Assembly (NCBI GenBank): GCA_026419785.1
Contig: JAODTK010003832.1
Coordinates: forward strand, 248,001-312,000
From: Sclerodactyla briareus
Lineage: Eukaryota > Echinodermata > Holothuroidea > Dendrochirotida > Sclerodactylidae
Direction of reading: 5' to 3'
Length of the DNA stretch: 64,000 nt
In this document: positions 50,091 through 62,899 of the stretch, piece by piece
How the letters are laid out: every line of letters starts with the position of its first letter
Numbering within the stretch: the first letter of the stretch is position 1
Translations under genes and position numbers: made by a program
Notes under the pieces: generated by a model
The model's input: only the letters and a program-made list of their open reading frames with translations
The model's database searches: none
Told to the model about the DNA's origin: nothing

Positions 50091-50811
50091 GCTAGCTTAG
50101 GCTAGGCCACAGCCAGCTACAGCCACAGAGGAAAACGAAAATACGGGAGAAACAAAGCTGTGCGGCAGGTGCCGGGCAGCCCGAGGGGCAGGTTTCAGTC
50201 CTCCTGGACTGTCACAACTCAATTCACAGTCATGAAGGCACGACTGTTCATCATTCGCGTAGTATTCGTCTACGACCCCGTCGCCATTAGTCTTGTTCAA
50301 GACTAGATTACTCATCTGCGAGCCAGCTACCATCGAACGTTTATAGCTACACTCCTCCACTCCACCTGCAGATATGGTATATAACCCCGACATCGAGTCT
50401 TATTAGACTGTAAAAAGGTTTTCCTACGGTAGTATTGAGAAGACGCGCGAGGGTGAGACTAATCGCGTTAATATAGCTCCTTATTATAGCAACTTTCCAA
50501 ATAGTAGGTTGTCTCCATACCGCCGTACTTGCCACCACGCTGCGATGTGACAGGCGACGAAATTATTAAGGCCGAACTCCACGAGGCCAGCGTATATGTA
50601 CTATGGGCGGTAATACAGTTACCATTGACGTGATTGGCCGCTTTACAATATGAAGCAAGATTCACAATTGTCTTAGAGATTGAAGGGTACACAACTGATA
50701 CATAGGTAAAACACGGAGGGTTGTATACGCGTTATGCCAGGGCGGATTTTTTAAAGACCACAATAGTTATCAACATTAGACTACGTCGCCCTTTGTTATG
50801 TCGTGACTAAA
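50091..50811. other. No feature recognised
   Basis: A 98-codon minus-strand frame (50,097-50,393) contains CLHDCELSCDSPGG but no family I know. Confidence 0.4.
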
Positions 50812-50962
50812 ATAGGGAGAACGCGGTCCATCTCCAGTGGCGTCCACATGTATTCTGACTCTAGCCTTTCATGTAGGCTGACAGTACGTGTGTAGGGGGT
50901 ATGCAAACCATGATGCATATTCATACAGTTATATATGGGACGTATAAAACACGTGACATGGA
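50812..50962 (+). repeat. Dispersed repeat, copy 2
   Basis: Second copy of the repeat at 47,318-47,475, including TATGCAAACCATGATGCATA and TTCATACAGT. Confidence 0.75.
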
Positions 50963-51224
50963 TAATCCACACAATAATCACATATTACACTCCATTCGGA
51001 ACGTCACCGTCGCCGCCATCCCTCAATATACAGGCAGCTAGTAAAAGGCGGTGGCGCCAGGATTCAAGTTCAAGGTCCTTGTTCCCCAACGACCGTGGGG
51101 TTCCAAGTTCCCCGACGAGGTGCTCCAGGATGATTGAAGATTTCCACCCTCACCCTTATGTCAAAACCTGATTTTTGATGTTCTTTGACCTTTCTAAAAA
51201 AAACAAAAACAAAAAACAGTCGAG
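50963..51224. other. No feature recognised
   Basis: An AC-rich patch and an A-rich run near 51,200; nothing coding. Confidence 0.4.
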
Positions 51225-51364
51225 ACGTCTTGTAGCAGTGGACGGCAAATTTCCTCTGGCGAATACATGCATGTTCCTCACCGTCTACTTCATTGTATGT
51301 TTCACATTGAAGTGACTTTACTGGCATCTGTCATGACCTTGGAATGACTTTCGACATGTCTACC

Positions 51365-51630
51365 ACACCTTGTCACCTTGTACCGTCGGGTCGTGTCCGA
51401 CCCCTGGCGATGACCATGACATTCATCTCGCAGTCCTTTCGGGTCCGGGTTTTGACCTTCGCCATTCATCCAGAGATAGTTTCTGTCGCTTTGCTTGATA
51501 GCATCCATCCATCGTGCTCTTGGTCTGCCCCGTTTCCGTGTTCCATCGCCCATCCCCACCATTATTGATTTCTCCAGGGAGTTGTCTGCTCATGATCATG
51601 TGTCCGAGTTAGCTGCTGTATGCCACATTA
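51365..51630 (-). mobile_element. LINE C-terminal fragment nested in the GAAC-tailed repeat
   Basis: The minus strand encodes MGDGTRKRGRPRARWMDAIK, then, after a shift, MVIARGRTRRDGTR and a stop. This R-G-R-P-R-x-R-W block followed by a short RGRTR-type end is the C-terminus of a LINE type widespread in invertebrates. Copy 1 of the host repeat lacks it, and CCACA occurs at both junctions, consistent with a short target duplication. Confidence 0.72.
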
Positions 51631-52104
51631 GCTTAAAATATGCTAGATGTACCCAGCACAAGTTTTCCTATGCCTGTAGCGGAAACAGTGGGAACACACT
51701 TGGATCCACATGAATGCAGTTCCACACAGGGCTCAAGTCCTGCCAGGACCTACATAATGAGAAGATGAGACATATTTTCTCACAGAACTGTCTGTTATCC
51801 CCCATTGCCTCTATTCATTCCATCCCAGTGCTGACAGACAAATCAATCAGTCCCCTTCTATCTGCTGCCTGTTATGCAAAGATAGGGAGTAATGATAAAC
51901 AAACATCTCTCACAGAGGCCCAATGGGAATGGCTGTGGAGAAGATCATTGGGGTAATTAATTGGATTTAAATAAAATCCAATCACACTATGTAAAAAAAC
52001 AAAGGTAACTCATCCTAGCCAGTGGAATGCTCCACCCACCCACTAACCTGAGCGCTTGTACGGTTTAAGCACTTAATTAGTGAACGTGGCGAACAAATCG
52101 GACA

Positions 52105-52230
52105 AACGAACGAACGAAGAACGAACGAACGAACGAACGAACGAACGAACGAACGAACGAACGACGAACGAACGAACGACCGAACGAACGAACGAACGAC
52201 GAACGAACGAACGAAACGACGGACGGACAA
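52105..52230. repeat. CGAA/GAAC tetranucleotide microsatellite
   Basis: About 28 imperfect CGAA units, changing to CGGA at the right end; forms the tail of the repeat to its left. Confidence 0.95.
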
Positions 52231-53150
52231 CGGACGGACGGCGGATACACATAATTGCTTGGAGTGCTCACCCGTAGGCTGAAAAAATGGAATAAACATT
52301 GCGAAGAGCATTGTTCACTCTCAGTGAAAATCTGGCTCTCCTTGAGTAGAAAATGCTCCAAATTGCCTCCACCAAGAAAGGATCGTGGTTATTCGCGTAT
52401 TTTGCACAGGAAATGTAGGTTTATGCTGCCCTGCACTTGAAGTGTATTTTATCTTTGTAAGAGCACACCAATTATAAACACATTTTGCAATACCTCAATG
52501 AAGTCGCTCTCGAGCTGTCAGGAAAAGTGGTAGACTGGCAGGAATTTTCCCTCCCCAAAAGAATTGTAACATTAATATCTTGCAGGGACATTCCGAAGAT
52601 ATAAGACTTGTATAGCCTATCTATGTATGCCACGATTGGATAGTGGTTGGAGACAGGAGGATGGATTACGCTGATCTAAAACTTAAGCGAGGTAATCGGC
52701 AAATAAAAATGAATGACATGAACATTTTCTGCTTTGATATAGGAATTTTCACTATAAATGAGGCTAGAAATAGTCTTATGTGGGGCAATAGACCCAGTCG
52801 GAGTGTGTAAACTTTAGCGTACCTACTCAGGCTCCCCGACGAAATGGGATAGATTCCCAGACGTGACGGTGGAGGGGAGGGGACCTGGCCCTTCCTCTCC
52901 CTCCCCCCACTGGTGCACCCTGCTAATGGAGCGGAGTATGTAGCTTGCCTATACTCCTTCCGAGAGCCCCGCTTCGTCTCGACGTTATAATAGTGTTTCT
53001 TCGGCATGTCTTTTGGCTAGGAGGTATCATTATTATGTCACAAACAAATGAACTTGACATATAATTGACAACGATAGGCACAAAGTGGATAGTGATTAAA
53101 TTAGGGCTCTTTTATATTTCGCCTGAAAGTTTTACTGGAGCAGTTGTACT
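52231..53150. other. No feature recognised
   Basis: A 113-codon minus-strand frame (52,666-53,007) has no motif. No repeats seen. Confidence 0.4.
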
Positions 53151-53159
53151 AGTGCCGTT

Positions 53160-53830
53160 GACATAGGCAGTGCTGTGATAAAAAAATCTAGACTTCCAAA
53201 AACTTTTGACAAGGCTCCTTATGAGCGTTTCTTGCTCAAATTGAAGAGTTTTGGCACTAAGGGGAATGTCCTTAGTGGATTCGTCAGTAACGGTCCAATT
53301 GGGAACAACGAGTTGTCATCAACGGGCGTTCGTCTCTTCGGTAAAGATCACTAGTGGTGTTCCCCAAGGATCAGTTCTTGGGCCATAACCCTTTCTGGCG
53401 ATGTTGACGATCTTGAAGATTCAGTACATTCCAGAGTAAAAGGTTTGCGGACGATACCTAGTTGTATCAGGAGGTTGTTCCGAATGAATATGTTGCAATT
53501 TTTCAAAAGGACTTTGATGTGATCTCAAAGTGATTCGAAGGCCTTTCCTTACACTAATTCTCTGAGTTTCCCAAAGTTACCGCCAATAGGGGTCATTGCC
53601 TCAAGATCCGTGTGGCAGTTTTTGGTAAAACGCTGTTGTAAATTGGACAACGGAATTATTTCTTCTCGCAGAGAGTTAATGAGTGGAATAGTCTTCTGAA
53701 GGATGTTCTGTCTAAGAGTGTGGAGTTTTTCAAAGACAGTCTAGATTTATTTCAAGAATTGCAGCGGAATCTTTAGGGCTGGGTATTCTTCTCTTTGGGA
53801 TGCTGTGGCTTCAGGTTCTTCCACCTTTCA
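53160..53830 (+). mobile_element. CR1/L2-like LINE, 3' part with internal deletion
   Basis: Plus-strand pieces: AFDKAPYERFLLKLKSFG-like (53,205-53,255), ITSGVPQGSVLGP-like (about 53,350-53,390), VDDLEDSVHSRVK near 53,410, then SQRVNEWNSLLKDVLSKSV and FFKDSLDLFQEL (53,665-53,760). It belongs to the family of the 13.6-16.3 kb element. Part of the palm and thumb is missing. The 3' end runs through TTCAGGTTCTTCCACC into an AAT tail. Confidence 0.82.
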
Positions 53831-53845
53831 CCACTTTACCAAATC

Positions 53846-53899
<54 letters not shown>

Positions 53900-53935
53900 T
53901 TAAATTAAATATACTAATAATATAATAATAAATAA
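53846..53935. repeat. AAT microsatellite
   Basis: Imperfect (AAT)n directly after the LINE 3' end; probably its tail. Confidence 0.96.
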
Positions 53936-55450
53936 TGGGAAGAGAAAATTAATATTATACGGTGAAACACTATCTTTGTTTGTACCCTTGTGTGGGTTAG
54001 CTGTTAATCCAAACAAGCCTCAATGTGAGGCCTATTGCTGACACTGACGTGAGAGCTAAGAACACAATGTTGTTGCGATAGGAACTCACTTTATCGGCTT
54101 CGCTTCGGGATTTATTATTTGGGGGTCAGAAGGTTGACTGGGCTCCGGCAGTAGGTTTAGAAACAGGTCAGAGGTTGGATTCTAAAGATGGATATTCCAG
54201 GAAACAATGTTAAGCCCTGTGGAAGTATGGGAATTGAAAAACACAAATGGGGCTTGGAAATGGCGAACAGGCGCAGTTTTAGACGGCAATATTCCTGGGA
54301 GGGATTAATAATACTGGGGGGGGTTATTAAAAAAAAGTGACCATCTAAGCGAAGCGTTACAATAGCCTAAAAACGGTGTTGAACAAATTTCTTTTGGGAG
54401 AATTCATTGGGGAGGGGGATTTAGAGGGGTTGTGTATGCAATTGTACAAGACCGTATCCGTGAAAGCTCAGGCGGTGAAACCCATACGTGAAATCTTTCC
54501 AGTCGCATTTTGTTAACTATTTCATATCGTGTGTTTGACTCAAACAGGCAACGTATCGCGTTCAAATGAATCGTGACTTATCCGGAGTACGCCATTGATG
54601 ATCCTGGCCAGTGTACTATTCGGAACGTGGGGACAGAAAAGCACACACGGTGGTGAGGTAAAGGACATACACGACGCCGCCATCAGTATGGCGCGTAATA
54701 CCACTGATAAAGGAAGCTGGAGCTCGATTGTGAAACAATTCACCGTTACTCCGGTGAGAGGGAACAATTCGACAAGTAATGTTGTACAAGAAGAGAGCAA
54801 AAGTCACTAGTGAAGATTATCAAACTCGTGGGAAAGCTTATCTGCCCGAGGCACAGATTGCAATATATGTGATGTAGGTACAGCTCCGGGGTTAGTCTGC
54901 GGTTAAGACGATTATTGTTTTAGACCTTCTTGAAGCTGGATTGTTCTTATCTGTATACACAAAAAAGATGCAGCCCGACTGGCTGGAATGATCGTCTTGT
55001 CCAAAATGACAGAACGGGGGCAGTTGGTCATGTGAGAAGAAAGAATCATGTTTGAATTGTCAAACTGATGAACAGCAATCCTCGATTGCAATGTGTAACA
55101 GCTAATACAGTCCAAAACCATTCACGGACATATTTTAATCGCCGGAGCGGGGGTGTGTCCCATCAGTGCTGTGATTGGCTCCCTCCAAGATTAAAACTGG
55201 AAGGAGATTTGCAGTTGGGGACAAGAAGATGATACAGATACAAACACACTAACACACGTGATGCGCAATGCAGAATTCCGCGAGTGGCTGTACATAAAGC
55301 AGCAGGTTAATCGGGAATATCAAGGATCAGTCGTATTTACACAGACTACTCCGGGGTTAGTAGGACATGTCAGAATCCCGTCCTGGCCCACCCCCCCCGG
55401 AGGAGCCCCCCCCGGACCATGACCAAGTCGCATTTGCCGCGTTTATTAAT
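53936..55450. other. No gene supported
   Basis: Overlapping short frames at 54,540-54,810 on both strands have no recognisable motif. Short poly-G and poly-C runs near 54,320 and 55,390. Confidence 0.4.
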
Positions 55451-55525
55451 TTGTTATTATTATTATGATTATTATTATTATTATTATTATTATGATTATT
55501 ATTATTATATTAGTATTATATTATG

Positions 55526-55568
<43 letters not shown>

Positions 55569-55665
55569 GGCATTATCACATATTGTCAGGCATTATTATT
55601 GCAATTATTATTATTAGCATTAGCATTAGCATATTCGCATTATTATTATTAACTATAATTATTAT
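55451..55665. repeat. ATT microsatellite
   Basis: Interrupted (ATT)n with ATG and GCATT variants over about 215 bases. Confidence 0.96.
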
Positions 55666-56975
55666 TGTTGAGGAAAACATGGCGAATATTGTGGTCATGA
55701 GGGGGGTGTCCTCCCAGCTAACGTGAGGTACAGTAAAAAGTGTGTGTCAGTGTTTGATCACAACACAGGCACAAGCAGACAGACACCACAACCACAATCA
55801 TACTTACACAATCACACATGAGCTCCCACCAACCCCCCCCCCCCCTCGACTCCACAACACTTACCACATGTGTATCGTATCGAAGGAAAAAATATTCCTG
55901 CCACACAAAAATGACCAAGCCTGAACGGCGCTCCATAATTCCCGGAACGGCGCTCCATAATAATAGCGTATGTTAATTTTTTGGCGTCGGCGAACGATTG
56001 TTGAAATTTCACGAAAAAGGGACACGTTTGGGACACAGACCGTATAGTTGCCATTAAGGTGACTTTTTTTCGCTACTATACGGGTTCGATTTCTAGAAAA
56101 TATGACTTCATGAGGCATTTTTGAGGAAAAGCAATCAATAGGTTATCTGAACATGTATTTTTGTGCTGAATATGAATATCTTATTTGTGTTTGTTTCAAA
56201 ATCGTCTAATATTAGTTAGTAATTGAGGTCAAAGGTTAATACGAATACGTGCAAATTTTCCCCTCCTCTTTGTTTCACGAGAAATGATGTATTTTGATGA
56301 CCTCGTTCAATGTAATTATTTTTTCATTTTCCTTACATAAACCACGAACACCTATCGAAAAAATAATGCAGAGGGAGCAGGGATATGGGGTTGTGAGGGG
56401 AACATTCCCTTCCCTCCCTTTTTTTTTCGAGATATAAAAATGAACGCCCCTCTAAACTTGTCTAAAAACTCATTTGGCGAGGTTTTCAGAAGAGGGTAGA
56501 GTGAGGGGTCACTTCCGTCTCACCACTTCTCAAAGCCCGCAACCCATACCCCACCCCCCCAAACTTTCAAGGCTGGCGGCCGCCTCTGAATTACTGATCA
56601 TGGTAACTATTGAAGCCTAGAATGATTCACTTCATTTGCGGACTTTCCCTTTTCTTCCATGGGATGGAGTTTGTACATGCTTTTCCTCATCTAATCACTT
56701 TAAATCATCGTTCTCCTCCTCGCGGTTATTTTTACATTGCCTTTGGTTGGTAAGGGACTGGAATGTGTTAATTCGGTTCGATAAGTTATTATAATAGGGC
56801 AGGTCATATTTTGGCCAGAATACCAAATTTTATTAGAATTTTCCAGTACAGTTCTACCTTAACTAACCCTAAGATAAATAACAAAATATCCAAACTCAAT
56901 TGAAATATTTACGATAAGTCCGAATCATGACTTCTTTTGGCACCTATCTTCCTCGGTGAAAGCGCATGGCACTGT
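55666..56975. other. No gene supported
   Basis: A small tandem duplication (GAACGGCGCTCCATAAT, twice) lies at about 55,923-55,962 and a C tract at about 55,834. The overlapping minus-strand frames at 55,718-56,118 are not credible as genes. No exon recognised. Confidence 0.45.
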
Positions 56976-56979
56976 GTGT

Positions 56980-58200
56980 CTATACCCAAGATATTTTGCA
57001 TAGCTGCTTGAATTTTGTTAATCCAAAACGAAGTTCTGAGCATGGGCAATCCAGGTAGTGATGCAGATTAAGGCATTTTGCATTTGGGCTTGTTTTTGCA
57101 TCGCATATTCCCGGACTCACTGCATTTGCATGCCCCCCTCCGTTCTTGAAGTTCCACTCTTGCAATAGCAGATATCACTCACTCACACAACCCTTGGTAC
57201 AGTTACATGACACAATGTCCTTGCGTGCCTTTTGGGCCCGGAGTCCGTTGTGAGTGGGATAACTCGTTTGGGTGACAGGCCCTCTCTCCACACTAGGCTT
57301 CATTAGTTGGCACGCTGCGTGTGAAACTTGGCAACAATCACGTGATGGTGGGATCGATTCCGGTGCCTGCCTGGACTTTGCGAACAGCTTCGTCCCGGGC
57401 TTCGTCAACAATTTCTGGGATGAGGACCTCGCAGATGTGACAGATGAAGTTCTCAGCATCCTCCGTTACCTCCTCTGAAAAGTTGGAGACTTCCCACGTC
57501 CTTCCTTCATGGTTAATTAATGGTGTGCACTGGAATACATCATCTCATGCTGAATCCTTGGAGTGTCCAGAGGAGTATGGCACCATATCACATCCTGCTG
57601 CGATGGCATGGATTGCTAGCATGGTTTGATAGCTCTGTCACTGAGGACGAGCTAATCCCTAATAGTGTTGAATGGGAGCACATACTTTGGTTTCTTTCTC
57701 AAATTAACACACCTAAGAGCCCATACGTGCAAAGCAGGCACTTGCTGAAGTGAGCAAAAGTTAGATCCAAGACTGTCCTGTATCACGAGCTGAGACGACT
57801 CTCGTCCTGTCCATTGTTGTGGGATACAGTGAGTACACTCCGTGGTATCCGCTTCTTCGTGGTTGCTTTCCAGCAAAGTTGTGGTCCTGATGGGGGATCA
57901 CTACTTTGTACCACTCAGTCTCGACTGCAACCTCCCCCACCAAACGGTCTTCTCATTAGGAGCTTCATCACTCAGGCATTAGACAGGAGTAGGCATAGAT
58001 CATCTCGTTGTCAGTAGATGCTTGGAAGTCAGTTCACTCTGTGGAGGGGTATATTTAGCCTTTATTCATTTGGGTCGTCGATTGTGGGTGGGCGTGTACT
58101 TCCTTGTATATATATGCTTTCTTTCTTTGATGGCGACGTCCTTGTAACGGTCGAAGTCACAATTCTATCATATTCTTCACCCTGTTTCAAAATGTGTTCG
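56980..58200 (-). pseudogene. Degraded HEEADT-motif multi-copy gene, probably transposon-derived
   Basis: Reading the minus strand downward: an FDRYKDVAIKE-like piece near 58,150, GGGCSRD-like near 57,930, LESNHEEADT (57,876-57,847) in which HEEADT is clear, QLVIQDS and LHVWALRCVNLRKKPKYV (57,740-57,690), then in another frame IHAIAAGCDMVPY near 57,600 and FICHICEVLIPEIVDEARDE near 57,460-57,400. It ends with QKARKDIVSCNCTKGC and further cysteines. I recall a multi-copy protein family of cnidarians, molluscs and echinoderms with this order (F-D-x-Y, H-E-E-A-D-T-R, T-D-V-x-V, H-A-x-T-G-C-D, C-x-C-x-x-x-C); its function is unknown to me. At least four frameshifts and stops make this copy non-functional as read. 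Confidence 0.68.
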
Positions 58201-58670
58201 ACGAACATACTGGCGTATTCTCCGAGGTGCTGCTATCGCTTGGCTTTCCCCAGTGACATTACCGTGGCTTCCCTTCATTCTAGCATTTAGCAGGCAGGCT
58301 TAACTGCTGGCGATTTCCGAGGGACAGCACACATCTTTGTTAACACATCGAAGATTATCGACTTGGAACTCGGTCCGCGGTTTGCCAGAGGTATCGAGTA
58401 CTTCTCACTGGTCACCTTATTCAGTTCATCATGTTTTATCAACTGAATACAGTCCAGGAGGTCCTTCCTTCACATCCCTGCGAGCCACGGGAAAGGCCAT
58501 GTCTTGGGCGTAGCTTGATTCAAGGGCAGATATGTTATCATCGGATTGATTGAAACCAGTCTATCGCCACATTCCCAAAGTCTGGGCAGGTGGTACTATA
58601 AGCGCCGTTTCGTGTTGTGGACTGTTTTGATCCTTGCCGAAGGCAACAGGAATCTATGCAGTCATGCACC
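58201..58670. other. No feature recognised
   Basis: May hold the decayed 5' part of the HEEADT gene, but no motif was convincing. Confidence 0.35.
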
Positions 58671-58676
58671 GTGCGT

Positions 58677-59480
58677 AGTGTGTGTGTGTGTGTGTGTGTG
58701 ACACCCTTGTCAGCACGATACTAATGTACGCAAACTGGTAGCACGTTCAAATTAGGTATGTGGGTTTTGCACCTATGGAGAGGGTGACCCCTATTGTTTT
58801 GGGTGCCCGTTCAAGTCATTCAGGTCACAGAGGGCAAAGTTCAAAAAGCTTGCCAGCACGATATCTGACGAAGGTGAGTATCTATCGAGTTTAAATTGGG
58901 TATGTGGGTAACAAGTATGATGAGGATGATCCCTATTGTTTTGGGGTCAGGTCAAGGTCATTCAAGGTCACCATAGAGAATCGTCATATATCTCGGCAAC
59001 GAAACATTTTGGAGGACTGTCGTAATTGAAATTTTCGTTCGTCTTGGTGAAATAAATCTGGTGACAAGACTTTTGACCCTCATTTGACCTTTTGACCTTT
59101 TAAACCTCATTTGACCTTTTGACCTGGTGATTTGCATGCTTTTTGCAGTTGGCCAGATGCGTCTCGTTAAGACAAACAAAAAAGTCAATGACATTACCAT
59201 ACTACGATACTCTTATCACAAGCTATCTCAATGAATGTGGAAGGTCAAGACAGCTGAAACACTGCGAAAGGGATAAATTGTCATTTTTGACATCTGTTCA
59301 TCATCAGCACTGATATCTAATGAATGTAAATATATATAATTCAAATTAAGTGTGTGGATTGTACGCATGATGAAGATTAACACTATTGTTTTTGGTTTTG
59401 GTATCAGGTCATGGTTATTCCAGGTCAACCATAGGACAATCCTTATATCTCTGCAACGATTCATTGTACAGAGTGAGAAC
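58677..59480 (+). repeat. TG repeat and diverged satellite with AGGTCA half-sites
   Basis: After a short (TG)n (58,677-58,700) three diverged units follow, near 58,700, 58,846 and 59,300. Each has RCACGATATCT/GCACTGATATCT-like, TTCAAATTARGTRTGTGG, CCTATTGTTTTGGGTG/GGGTC and CAGGTCA-type motifs. At 59,070-59,135 several TGACCT half-sites are packed together, including TGACCTTTTGACCT twice (direct repeats spaced by two). The unit at 33.7 kb belongs to the same family. Confidence 0.78.
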
Positions 59481-62400
59481 AAGCATATAGCCAACCAAAC
59501 AAATATTTCCCCCAGTAAAAACAGTACAAAATCTTTAATTGTCATTTTATTGTTAGTCCTGATATGTTTGAGTATTGGACTAGCACCAGTGCCAGCCTAT
59601 AATGTACCTCCTGATCATAGGGTGTGCTAGCTACGGGTGGGGTGGCAATTTTGGTCTTGCACGCACCCCCCCCCCAGGTTTCATAGGCAGCTTATGAAAA
59701 TTGAAGAATGTGCCCTATTAAATCCTGCATCACTGATTTCTTGACAAATTTCTAATTGCAAGGCAAAAGCGCCTTTTCTTGCGTATGCTTCCTCTCATTT
59801 AGTATTATAATTTACATTTAATCCCAGTGGCATTTTTTCAAGGAAGGTACAAAAATTGGGATTAGTAACCATGGATATAAATGGGAGGGTGCGAGGGGGC
59901 AGGGGGAATAACTGGCAATTTTTCCATAGGCCTATTTATATTTACTCGAGGGGGGAATGCCAAGTTCGTTGCTTGAAATTAATTGAAATCCATGATATGA
60001 TCTTCGAATTTCCCATTTGACTCGTTATTACACGCAAACATGCAGCAAACACCAGGCATGTTCCTGAATTCAATTAGAACACCTATGGCTGGGCCACAAT
60101 CCTCTTCAACCACTGCTGCATGGTGTGGTATACATACTGATCCCTTAGTTTGGCTGATTAACATTGGTCCGGCCCAATCCCCAAAAGGATTTAGTCCCTC
60201 TTAAGTTGTGTTTGGTGTGACTGTGATAGTGAGCCGGTAAACACACAATGTCAGACCTTCCGTGTGGAAATGGTACCTGGCACTGGCAATGCTCAGAGGA
60301 CTGAGAGTGTGTAATCCAATTATTCTCTGTGTGCACTCAGTCAAACTGGTTATTTGATTGTTTCATTTGAAGGACAACTGCAGGCTTGGATACAACAGAA
60401 GTAATTTGTGGAGAATAGACAAAATGTATCTATCGTTTTCAATCCCCATTTCAAACGATGTTCCTATGTTGATTTATTGGCCTTCAAAGTTTCGGCCATT
60501 AAGCAGAGAAATTCGGGAAAATCCCAATTGCGCAATAACGCATGACGTCACACATGGACAACACAGGAAATTATGTTATGTATCTAATTGTTCCATTTTG
60601 TTTAATAAGTCAACATTTAGCAGAAGTTCCGTTGTCTAATTTCTCTCACCAAGTAACCATCAGTCACCCTACGAACCCACTACAGCAAGTCCTCTCCGTA
60701 GACTAAATGTTGTTTTCGAAGTGAAATTAATTGAATTCATTAGAAAACAAAGAATGTTTGCAGGGTTGTGCAAGTATGGCATCATTTATTTATTGGGCTG
60801 ATGGGGATGCAATTTTCGATCTTGTCGCATACACATGCTTCACGATCCAAACTTCAAATTGACTATAACTCCATAACGAAAAGTCCTATGAACTTCCGGT
60901 TTTGACTGACGCATTCAGTTTTTTATTCAGCTATCAAATTAGCCCCTGGAGGAATCATCCTGCAGTTGCCCTTCAAAGTAAACTTCTCTCGAAAGCCCAC
61001 ACTTCCCGGATGTAAATTACTTGACAGGCAGGACTTACCACTTGGGTTATTATTACCTGTTGATTCATGAACAACCCTAATGAAGGGATTAACTGTGGTG
61101 TGTGAAGAGTACGGCTTACCCTGTCCACCCCAGGCAGAAATGGGTGGGGTTGAGTCTTTAAAATGTCTCTCTTCTTCCCTCAAGTGCCTATCTATCTGGT
61201 GTTGACAGTCACATGATGTGACTATTGGCCGGATAATCACATCTTAAACAATTTGGCAGAAGTCCTTACTGGATCGACATGAAATGAGCCCACATAATCG
61301 GAAATGTCTCAACACTAGAAAATTGCAAAAGATCTTGTCTGTTCTATTATCTATTTGTATTATTATCATGCAGCCAGATTATATTTGTTATGGGAGGTGC
61401 TGCATGGGGTGGGTCATATAACCCCCCAATGTGGAGGGAATATGTGATTTGAAAGCCTTGTGAAAAATTTTACCCTAAAAAATGCATACGGAACATTTGA
61501 TTGACTGGTAAAATGGCTATTGATACAAGTATTTTAAAACAGTTTATGCACTTGTCAATTGCATGACCCACCCCTTGTACGCCAGACAAAGTGAGTCATT
61601 GCACTTAGGTGGGTCAACAAAATGATGCCCCCCTCCTCAATCTTTTGTGCCTGAAAAATAATGAAAATTGATACACCCACAGTCAACTTTAAAAAGACCA
61701 GACTACTCTGCTGTACAAATTGAAACGATTGACTGGCAATTACTTACCCCCCATCCACATTAGTGCCTTAACGACATATGGTACAATGCCCAACAGTAGA
61801 CACCTGCTATTGATACACTGAAGGGTACCTACACCGACTCTCACTTGTCCAGGGTAGTGGAGGGATGCAATTGACAATATATAGGCCTGTATGCGAATGC
61901 ACTTCTCTTTCCCCACCCATATACCCCGAAAAAAAAGGAGATTTTTTTTCGTCCGATTCAAAGAACTGCCACTTCATTCAATCTATCTGCTTTGACCACA
62001 CCAGAGACTTATGAGTGCTAAATTTCGCTGAAGTGATCCTCATCATTTAGCCTGCCTGCATCCATCGACTCAGTGTTACGGTCGCTGGTACTTCCCACAC
62101 TGAATGGAAAACGTTGGATTCACTGGTTATGAAATCGTAACTTACCTTTCTCTGCAAGATACACTTTATACTTACCAGGTTATTTTTCAGTATTTCACTT
62201 CAATTGCCCTCAGATGAATTTTTGACCTTGGTCAAAAGCAACAAGCATCTTTCGCGGTTAGTACATATGCAGGTGATTTGATTGGTTCGTTCTGCGTCAA
62301 GTTGTGGTTTGAGTTGGAAACACACATCTTGCAGGGTTTTGATATAGCTGAATCATGGTGATTCTTTTGATGATGCCATTGTTCTGTGTTGCCCACACTT

Positions 62401-62890
62401 TACTATTGCCACCATTTAAATATGATTTTTTTTTTCTCGGCGTCCTCCTTTTGCCCACAAACTTTGTAAGGGGAACATGTCGGGGGGGGGGGGGGGGGGA
62501 AGGCAAGGAATTACTAAGCAGAGTTGCGTTCTTGTTATAGGGCTGGGGGTACCTTCAGAGTTGTGTTATTTGTCAGTTCAATAGTTGCCATCACACTATC
62601 TTCAGCTGGAGGCCTCCTCTGCCACGCCACAAGTTGGGTGGCATGGAATGGGTTCTCGCTGACTAAGGTGGAATCATTGATATCAAGATTGTCGCCCGAA
62701 AAATGGACGAACTAAGTTTGTTGTGGGGGGGGGGCACAAATATCCGTTACATGTTCACTTATGCTATCCATATCCACATAGTCCTACACCATTCATCAGT
62801 ACACTGCAGGGTTTTGTTTTGTATTACTTATGGGCTACTTCTCGCTAGTTTTTTTAGTACCGGTCAACTGAAGGAACCAAAGTAGCTACA
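59481..62890. other. No gene supported; G/C tracts
   Basis: Several 60-105-codon frames (for example minus 60,923-61,240 and plus 60,358-60,639) show no recognisable motif or splice context. Poly-G and poly-C tracts lie near 59,668, 62,482 and 62,727. No repeat family member was identified. Confidence 0.42.
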
Positions 62891-62899
62891 GTGTATGCT

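Larger units (their letters stand above)
51225..52230 (+). mobile_element. GAAC-tailed repeat (copy 2)
   Basis: Shares its chain of anchors with 19,810-20,555: CTGGCGAATACA, GCATCTGTCATGACCTTGGA-like, ACATGTCTACCACA, CCACATTAGC, TAATTAATTGGATTTAA and CCACCCACC. It ends in a longer CGAA tail (52,105-52,230). A LINE fragment interrupts it at 51,365-51,630. Confidence 0.68.

Noticed and set aside
54595-54810. 71-codon plus-strand frame as an exon
   Set aside because: No splice-flanked structure or family similarity, and an overlapping frame is equally open on the other strand.
59979-61240. Minus-strand frames with phrases such as PHHAAVVEED and RVVHESTG, faintly like a BEL/Pao retrotransposon
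   Set aside because: The motifs are in the wrong order for that family and no catalytic core was found.
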